From: Calditrichota bacterium
Lineage (GTDB): Bacteria > Zhuqueibacterota > Zhuqueibacteria > Residuimicrobiales > Krinioviventaceae
NCBI GenBank assembly: GCA_003818595.1
Contig: RPQV01000148.1
Span: 1-7,733 of the forward strand
Length of the DNA stretch: 7,733 bases
Direction: 5' to 3'
Under the pieces are notes generated by a model. The model ran no database searches. It saw nothing but the letters and a program-made list of their open reading frames with translations, and had not been told where the DNA came from. Position numbers and translations under genes: made by a program. Below, piece by piece: positions 1 to 7,500 of the stretch; positions within the stretch are counted from its first letter, which is position 1; each line of letters starts with the position of its first letter.

Positions 1-547
1 CATATTTTTGAATGGCGTCGAGGTGTTCTGCGGTTGGATAACCCTTATGATGATCGAATCCGTACTGGGGGAATATTTTGTGCCATTGCATCATGATCCC
101 ATCTCGTGTCACCTTGGCCAGAATGGAGGCGGCAGCAATTGACAAGGAGATCGCATCCCCTTTGACAATCATTTGTGTAGGTATTCCAAAATGAGGTGAT
201 CGATTGCCATCGATGAGGATAAAATCTGGCGCCATAGAAAGCCCTTCGACTGCGCACCTCATTGCCTTGAAAGTTGCCTGCAAAATATTCAGGGCATCGA
301 TGTCAAAATGTTCGGTCGCAGAAATATTGAACGCAAGGGCTTTTTGCTGAATCACACAAGACAATTCGGCGCGCCGGGAGGGTGATAATTGTTTCGAATC
401 CCGAATGCCGAAGGTCTCACTCATTCCGGGTGGAAAAACAACCGCAGCGGCGACAACCGGCCCGGCGAGAGGACCGCGTCCCGCCTCATCAACACCGGCA
501 ATGCGCTGAAATCCGTCCTGCCAAAACTTGTTTTCGTATGCAAGCAC
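1..547 (-). CDS. rnhB: Ribonuclease HII, 3' end cut off by window edge
   Basis: RNase HII cleaves the RNA strand of RNA-DNA hybrids and nicks 5' of single ribonucleotides embedded in DNA, starting ribonucleotide excision repair in the cytoplasm. The visible 182 codons carry the family signatures in order: GVDEAGRGPLAGPVVAAAV (residues 18-36, catalytic D20 and E21), RDSKQLSP (49-56), LIDGN (111-115, D113), KGDAISLSIAAASILAKVTRD (129-149, D131) and HHKGYPTAEH (166-175). The D113-D131 spacing of 18 matches the catalytic pair D108/D126 of the E. coli enzyme. Only the C-terminal tail, including the HRxSF-type motif, is off the window. I chose GTG at 547 because it puts the catalytic DE at 20-21, as in compact family members, and has AGGA six bases upstream. 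An in-frame ATG at 631 with a strong Shine-Dalgarno is the rival; it would overlap the upstream gene by 65 bases. No catalytic residue in the visible part is missing. Confidence 0.96.
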   Translation of the reverse strand, partial: MLAYENKFWQDGFQRIAGVDEAGRGPLAGPVVAAAVVFPPGMSETFGIRDSKQLSPSRRAELSCVIQQKALAFNISATEHFDIDALNILQATFKAMRCAVEGLSMAPDFILIDGNRSPHFGIPTQMIVKGDAISLSIAAASILAKVTRDGIMMQWHKIFPQYGFDHHKGYPTAEHLDAIQKY

Positions 548-557
548 CCATGATCCT
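548..557 (-). promoter_or_regulatory. Ribosome binding site for the GTG start of rnhB
   Basis: On the minus strand AGGA (557-554) lies six bases before the GTG at 547, within the 19-base gap after the stop codon of the upstream gene. It is a short but well-spaced Shine-Dalgarno and supports the start that best fits family length. Confidence 0.5.
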
Positions 558-566
558 GAAAAATCA

Positions 567-695
567 TCACGGCTTTGAGGGTCTGTTGGGCGGCAAGGGA
601 AGATTTTCGCTCGGCAGCGGTCTTGAACCATTGCCGTCACCTCCGCTGACAACAGCAGCCACAACCACCGCCGCCAACGCGCCGGCGCCGTAAGG
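567..695 (-). other. C-terminal hydrophobic helix and Gly/Pro tail of the PEGA protein
   Basis: Residues 211-252 comprise a helix-like run PYGAGALAAVVVAAVVSG, a glycine/acidic linker SGGDGNGS, and a proline-rich end PLPSENLPLPPNRPSKP. The flanking KK lies on the N-terminal side. The corresponding DNA is GC-rich and low in complexity (roughly 642-692, Ala and Val codons), unlike the rest of the gene. The segment could be a single membrane span. Confidence 0.7.
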
Positions 696-1325
696 CCAGT
701 ACTTTTTAATAAAACCCCGTTGCTTTTCAAGCAGAAAGACGTCAATTTCTTTATTTTCACCCGAGCCGATGAGAATAGTCGTCGAATACGATTGATGGCC
801 GGTTAGAGTCACCAGTAGATCATAAGTACCTGCAGGCAGATTTTCAAAAACACCGGGCGTTTGGATGTTCAACACCCGATTTTTGGCTGGTTCGATCAAA
901 ATCGCCGAAGCGTCCATTGGTGTTGTCTGTATCTTTAAGGAACCGATGACGCTTTGACGTATCTGCATATATTGTGAAAAAAGATCAGGAGGGATTTTCC
1001 CGGCGTCCAATTGCACATCGGGGGCAATTTCCACCGCTTTAACCACGTACATTTGAGCTGTCTCGGGTTCTAATTCCTCGCGCATGTAAGAAAAAGCAAT
1101 ATAAACATGAGCAGCAAAAAGGTCTTCATCACCCAACCGACTGTTGAGCAGGGCATCCTGTAATATCGCTCTTGCACCCTCAAAATCCGCCATATAAAAT
1201 GCTTTGACGCCATCGATTACTTTAATGCTGCGAATTTCCTGACCACTCAGCGAGGCCAAGACAGGGAACAACCATATCAGCATGAATAAAAGTCGTTTGT
1301 GTGCAGGCGCTCTCATGTTTATCAT
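567..1325 (-). CDS. Envelope protein with TPR-like region, PEGA domain and C-terminal hydrophobic helix
   Basis: This is a 252-residue protein with no gene name I recognise. It starts with a signal peptide: basic HKR at 9-11, then a hydrophobic run to about residue 23, with possible cleavage after VLA at 24. Residues 35-125 are helical and TPR-like (GVKAFYMADFEGARAILQDAL, then an Ala/Tyr-rich second helical pair). Residues 128-199 look like a PEGA domain: SLKIQTTPMDASAILIEP, TPGVFENLPAGTYDLLVTLTGH, then beta strands. A KK pair precedes a hydrophobic Ala/Val segment (211-228), followed by SGGDGNGS and a Pro-rich tail ending PLPPNRPSKP. PEGA domains are usually extracytoplasmic and linked to envelope or surface structures; the exact role here is unknown. 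The start ATG overlaps the stop of the giant gene (ATGA) and has no clear Shine-Dalgarno, so translational coupling is likely. An in-frame ATG three codons downstream is an alternative start. Confidence 0.9.
   Translation of the reverse strand: MINMRAPAHKRLLFMLIWLFPVLASLSGQEIRSIKVIDGVKAFYMADFEGARAILQDALLNSRLGDEDLFAAHVYIAFSYMREELEPETAQMYVVKAVEIAPDVQLDAGKIPPDLFSQYMQIRQSVIGSLKIQTTPMDASAILIEPAKNRVLNIQTPGVFENLPAGTYDLLVTLTGHQSYSTTILIGSGENKEIDVFLLEKQRGFIKKYWPYGAGALAAVVVAAVVSGGDGNGSRPLPSENLPLPPNRPSKP
629..644 (-). promoter_or_regulatory. Strong Shine-Dalgarno-like site and in-frame ATG inside the PEGA gene; alternative rnhB start
   Basis: On the minus strand GGAGGTGA (644-637) is followed after five bases by ATG (631-629). 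This ATG is in frame with rnhB and the reading stays open through to GTG 547, so translation here would add 28 residues. The GGAGGT also encodes the Gly-Gly of the SGGDGNG stretch in the upstream protein, so the match may be fortuitous. The added residues (MVQDRCRAKIF...) do not resemble an RNase HII N-terminus that I recognise. I therefore record the site as a competing start, not the preferred one. Confidence 0.35.
1322..1325 (-). promoter_or_regulatory. ATGA stop-start overlap coupling the giant gene to the PEGA gene
   Basis: The minus strand reads TATATGCGATGATAAAC: the TGA stop of the giant gene (1324-1322) shares four bases with the ATG start of the next gene (1325-1323). No purine-rich ribosome site is visible just upstream, which is consistent with re-initiation by the terminating ribosome. 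Confidence 0.75.
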
Positions 1326-1597
1326 CGCATATAAACCATTTTTCGGGTTGAGGTGAATTCCGGAGTTTCGAGACGAAGGATATAAACTCCGGTACCTAAT
1401 TCGATATCATGATCATCTCGCGCATTCCAGCTAATCTGATAAAATCCTTTTTCCCGATGCCCGGACTGCAATTGCCTCACTTTTTGCGCTAACAAATTAT
1501 AAACAGCCAAATTAACATTGGTCGCATTCTCAAGACGATAGGAAATAATCGTCGAACTATTGAACGGATTCGGATAATTCTGAACAAGCTCAAATTC
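1322..1597 (-). other. T9SS type A C-terminal sorting domain
   Basis: Residues 2043-2134 of the giant protein read SEFELVQNYPNPFNSSTIISYRL, with NYPNPFN at 2050-2056, then VNLAVYNLLAQKVRQL, GFYQISWNARDDHD, LGTGVYILRLET and STRKMVYMR at the very end. This is the classic Por-secretion C-terminal sorting domain layout (FlgD-like Ig fold). It directs a Sec-exported protein through the type IX translocon in the outer membrane, where it is often removed or exchanged for an anchor. It is complete. Confidence 0.93.
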
Positions 1598-4500
1598 AGA
1601 AGGAGTAGCCGGCAGTTCTTCCTGGTGTTCTTCGATGAAATGATTATCACCGGCATAAAGCGTGAAATGGCGTATGGTTTCTTCTTTAGAAAACTTGAAA
1701 GTATATACCGAATCGGCAGCTATATCGATGGCAACACCCGCTTCATTATCCACCATCCTTAACGCCAAAGATTTGGGAAGATTTTTTACGGGGGAAAAGG
1801 TTAATTTTACGTTATCATCCGGTTTATTGGTGGCAATCTCAAAATCCCAAATATTACCCCGCTTGGAGGAACGAATATCAGTCGCAAACCGCCGTGCCGA
1901 GGACACCCAGTCCTCATGAGGAAAATAAAGGGAAATATAAGACCCGACTTGCGGCGCTTCGATATAATCGAGTCCATAGTCCCATTTGTCAGTGGCAGCT
2001 TTCGCGCAACCAAAATAGTTTGCGGCATCCTCCGCTTTCCCGCTGGTCACGCAGAGTTTCATCGCCCATTCGAAACCTGAACCGTTGCCAAAGGCGGCGG
2101 CTTTGGAAAGCTGGCTTTTTGCTTCCAGAGCAGGCATCCGCAATGAATAATCATCCACTTCGGAATAAACGCTGTAGCCCTGCCACGGCTGAAGGATGGA
2201 ATTCTCAAAGGGATAGATCCATCGCCCCTCATAAGCGTGCGGGCCCTGAATTTTCTGAGTGTCTATCGCACTGCTAGATATAATATCCTTCCAGTCAACA
2301 GCGAAATTGAAAGGTACAGCGATATCATTCCAACCCTTTTTTAAAATTATGAAAAACGATTTAGTTGTATTGACGGTGATGCCCGGACCAGTGTCAATCG
2401 TGATCTCCGGCTTGGTGGTAATCATCCAAAATGCCTGACCGGGATTCATCAGGACAATATCATTGAACTCCTGATAACTCGGCGCCGCGGCATCCCAGTA
2501 AAAAAACCGCCACAATTGCTGGTCGTAGGGACCAATATCGTCGGTTAAAACATCCTTGGGCGATGATTTATCAATTTCAAGAGGAAAAGCGATCATTCGA
2601 TAAGAATTTTCTTCACTTCCCGATGGTAATGGAGAGGGCATCACCAAACCCCGCTGGGCATCCCCTTCAACGCGGACGCGAATGGCACGTACTTGTTTTT
2701 CATTAGGATAGCGAGTTTGATTCACGGAATCAGCTGCCAGTATAGCAATTTCAAGTCCTCGGGCTGAAATCAGCGACTCCGGAATAGTCGCCTCATAGTG
2801 AGAAGCAGATGTCTCCTTCATGGGAATCATGCTTCGATTTCGCTTGCCCCCCTCGCTGTAAAGCAGATTGACGCCCGCCAATGAATTTGAGTCAACCACT
2901 TGTACCTGCACTCTAAATGGTTCTGCGCCCATGATGATGCTGTCTTCGGAAACCAAAGTCACCACCGGCGGTTTGCTGTCGAGATGCATAAGAACAGAGT
3001 CCGGCAGGCTTTTATTGCCGGCGCTATCCTGAAGCACAGCGGAGAGTGTCAGGTCCCCATCACTGGCCCGACTCAAGTCAAGAGAAAATGGCAGCGTATC
3101 ATTTCGGGCAACCTGTTGAGGACGATCAAAACGATAAAAGCCAACGGTTTTGTTCCATACCGTAAAGGAATCAAGATGATCCTCAATAAAAACAAGCTGA
3201 AAGGGAATGGACGGAGTCTTGAGTTGATTCAGCCAGTTTTTTGAATCAGCCGATTGATCCCAGCTTATCGACTCTATGATCGGCGGGGTGGCATCATAAC
3301 GGAGCATAATAGATGCATGGTTGAGATAATTACAATTGCCTCGACCATCTTTTAACCACAAATATAATATGTTTGCACCCTCCTCATGCGTCTGCACCAC
3401 AAGGCGACCTTTTTCATGATCGACAGCGATGCTGTCCACAAAATCTGTTGGATTTTGCGGCGGCTGATAAAATTTATAATACGCATAGCTGATACCGCTC
3501 GGGTCTGGAGGATTACTCCACTGGACTTCAAAATCCGGATCACGTTGCCAGGCGCTTGGATTGCGTCCCTGAACGGACAAAGCCAGCGGCGCCGATGGAG
3601 CGGCGTCGTCCACGAAAGATGTATCGACGATGGTGGTGGTTTCCGGCACCCCGGTAAAGAGTTCGCGATTTCCAACATGATCCCAGGCAGCGACTTCGAA
3701 AGAAAAAGCATTTCCATGCACCCCGACATAGGTGAAAGAAGTCGCGGTTGTTCGATTTAAAACTTCAAACCATGAGCCGTCGCCAACTCGCAGGCGCAAA
3801 TCATACTCTCCGGAAATGCCTGATCCATCAGGATCAGTTCCCGCATTTTCGTCGGCCCATGTCACTGTAAAGCGGCCAGAGGTGCTGTTTTGAGGAGAAG
3901 TTGCAGTCGCACCAACAGGCGGGGTGTGATCGAGACAAATCTGCAAAGAGTCAATCGCCTTATTACCCGCACTGTCGATCAGTGTACAGATAAATCTGTG
4001 GCAACCGTCATTTCTTTCCTGAATAGGAATCAACAAATCGATTTGCTCTTCCAACCCGCCGACTAGTTGATTTTTTTCGATGATCGGAGACGCATTCAGC
4101 GTCTCGCTATAACGTAGTGAGTCAGGATGAATTTCACTATAGAGTAGACGCACCTGAGCGTGTGTGGTCGAATCTGAATTCAGCCATTTTGAATCATAAA
4201 CAGCATTGGCGACAGTTAATTGTCTAATTTCAGGAGGATCAGAGTCGAATTTCAGGAAAGTCAGAGCAATATTTTTGATGTTCTTATTACCGACTCCGTC
4301 TTCGAGCCATAAATATAATGGAATCAATCCTTGCTGCGGTGCTTTAACGTTCAAAGGAGGATTTCCGGATTCACTTCCATCAAAGTCTGTATCATGTTGG
4401 GGAGGTGTATTGAATTTGTAATAAACTTTAGCGATACCGCTGGCATCGGGAGGTTGCGACCAGCTGATGCTGAAATCAGCAGCTGATGACCAAACAGGAA

Positions 4501-7500
4501 TCGATTTGCCGTTGATCATAATTTGAGTCGGCGCGGGTGGTGCTTCGCGATCAGATAGCTGAGCGACAACCCGGGTAATCGTCTCCGCCGTGCCGACAAA
4601 ACCTTCCCAATTGCCGGCAACATCATAGGCGGCAACTTCAAAAGCATATTGATGGTTCTCAAATCCGGTGTAGACAATATTGGTTCCGCTGAAATGGGAT
4701 TTCCAAACATTCCATGGACCATTATCCACTTGAAGACGAATATCATATTCTCCGCTCAATCCTGAACCTTGTTCGATCACTGTTTTGGGATCCCAGGTGA
4801 CCAAAAACTCTCCCGGTGCGGTTGAATCGGGTGATTGGGCCACAGTATTTTGCGGTGGTGTAGCATCTAGCGAGAGTCTCTTGGCGGCCTGCACCTGATT
4901 GCCGGCACTGTCATATACTGTCACCGTGAAATCAATATGGCCGTCAGGAAAATCTTTAAAAAAGAGGTTGAAATCGGCAGAATTTCCGGACACGGGCGGG
5001 AAAATATCTTGTGCTGTAAAAAGGGTTGAAGGTTCCAGGTGTATGCGCGCCAGACTTTTTTCTCGATAAAACGTTTTGAGAACGGCCTGATGCGGCGCAA
5101 CGAGAGGGCTGAACCATTGCTTATGATGTCCAAAAGAATCAACCAGGTTCAAACTATCGATAATCGGGACAGTCGCATCATAGCGTAAAAGTACGGCTGC
5201 CGTATTATGATGATCCGTATTCCCCGCTCCATCTACAAGCCAGATGTAGAGCATCTGGCCATTTTCCTGTGAAGCTCGAATGGAAACCGGCGGAACTCCC
5301 TTTGTAGAGGCGGTTGTATCAAAAGATGAGACAGGTGGAGTACCCAATTTAAATAATGCACGGGCGATTCCGCTGGGATCTTGAGGCTGCTGCCAAGCGA
5401 CGGAAAAAGTTCGAAATTTTTGCCAAGGACTGGGATTCGCATCACCCGCCCGCAAATTGATTGGCGCCGCAGGCGCCGTGGAATCTGCAACGGAAAAATC
5501 GACTCGCGTCGTCGACTCTGCGACAAAGGTTTGCTGTTCCTTGTTGCCCAGCAGATCGCGCGCGAGAACTTCAAATCCATAACTTTTGCCATTTTCACCT
5601 GTATAGGTGACCGATCTCCCGACAAAATTCGATTTCCAAAGGTTCCATTGGCCCTGATCAACGCGGACAAAGAGATCAAAAATATCAGCCACACCAACAC
5701 CGGCGTCGGTTCCCGAACTCCAATTCACGACAAAAGAAGCCGTTCCGGAAATCTGTGGAGAACTGGCTGATGCGCCGATGGGAGGAGTTGAGTCGATTTT
5801 AATCGTATCCGTGAATGAGGTTTTGTTGCGGGCACTGTCGCACAGGGACGTATAGAGCAGAGCCATGCCATCCGGTTTCCCGGCGATGGAAAAAGGTGCA
5901 ATATACTCCACTGCATTCCCTGATTTTAATTCTGTCGTCTTGAGGGAAAATCCTAATTGATCACTCCTGATCGACAATGAATCAGGATATTGTTCCTGAT
6001 AAATGATCTGCAGCTCTATTCCTGACTGCTGCACAGGGCTGAACCAATCTTTGCCATATCCGGGATGCAGAAAGGCCTGCGTGAATTTGGGGGACTGGTT
6101 GTCAAAGCGCAGTTGAACACGAGCCGTATTGAGATAGTTGACATTGCCTTTCCCATCGATGAGCCAGACATAAAGCCATTGTTTCCCCGTTGTGTTCATG
6201 GTTACGGTCATGGGGCCGTTGGCGGGTCCTTTGCCACCGATTCCGCTGGTGTCCGAGTTTGAAACCGGAGCGTTGCCGAGTTTCCATAATGAACCTGCAA
6301 TGCCGCTGGCATCCTGAGGATTGCTCCAGCTGATGATAAAGGCGGAATTTGCCGTCCACGGACTGGCTGGTGCGCCGCCATTTGCTCTTAAATTATTGGG
6401 GGGAGGTGGAGCTTCACGATCATTCGCGCTAAAATCAATGCGGGTTGCCGTCTCAGCAGATGCCCCTGCCGCTTCCACAAGGCCGACATGATCAACCGCA
6501 CGGGATTCGAAATAATAAGTCACCCCATTCTGGCCGGTGAATGCTTTTTTACCTGCAGCAGGCGCTTCAAACCAAAGAACCCAAGGCATGGTTTGCGTCC
6601 GCGAAAATATTCTATATGATATGATACCGGAGCCGTTGTCGTCGGATCCGGCGCTCCATCTCACCGTAAAGGTATCTGTAGCACTCACCACCGGGCTTGC
6701 TGCCATCGAACCAAAAGGCGCTGTCCCATCCATTCCAATCTTGAGTGATTTTGAACCCTTGTTTGATGCCGAATCAATGATGGCAGTTTTCAGCGTATAG
6801 ATACGATCCGCAGGATTTTGGATGGCAAATTGAAAGGTTGTTTTCTTTATTTCGCCGCTGCCGAGAGCTGCACCCTGATTGAAAAGGCTGTCAGTCAGAC
6901 CGTCAGTGGTCAACACTCCTTGCTCTGGATATTTTTCAACAAAAGTGGAAGAAAGCGTGTAACTCTTCATGGACTGAGAATTATACCAGGGAATCACATT
7001 ATCCTGCACAAATGCCGGCAAAGGGGTATCGATGGCAATGGTTTGAACAACAGGCAGAACGGAATCCCGGCGCAAATCAATCGTCGCGTGATTTCGATAA
7101 TCGACATTACCAGCGCTATCAGCTAACCAGACATAAAAAGGCACCGTTCCATCGGTTGTCACAGAAACAGTAACCGGATTCAACGGATGACTTTTTTGGT
7201 TGTAATCGTTGTTGGACGTAGGCGCACTTCCCAATTTCCAAAAACTAGACTCAATTCCGCTTTCATCTTTGGGTGTATTCCAGCGGATCGTAAATTCAGA
7301 AAGCGATTGCCACGGACTGGGATTTGCTCCGTTTGCCAACAGGTTGGTTGGAGCTGCCGGCGGCGTTTTGTCGGATGCATAAATATTCACCAATACGGAC
7401 GTTTCGGCAATTCCATTGAAGGGCTCTACAAAACCGACACGATCGTAAGCTGCGGCTTCAAATTCATAGAATTGATTTTGAGACCCGCTGAAAAGAGAAT

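Noticed and set aside
45..257. A 70-codon open frame on the minus strand within rnhB
   Set aside because: It is in another frame of the well-supported RNase HII gene and has no recognisable features.
565..567. ATG overlapping the stop of the PEGA gene (TGATG) as the start of rnhB
   Set aside because: It is in a different frame from the RNase HII motifs and its reading frame soon stops.
642..692. GC-rich, triplet-like low-complexity DNA as a possible microsatellite or terminator
   Set aside because: It is explained by Ala and Val codons of the hydrophobic helix. I see no stable hairpin followed by a T-run.
5233..5700. A 155-codon minus-strand frame inside unit 3
   Set aside because: The overlapping frame is the conserved repeat array. 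This one is rich in Arg, Ser and Leu as expected of an out-of-frame reading.
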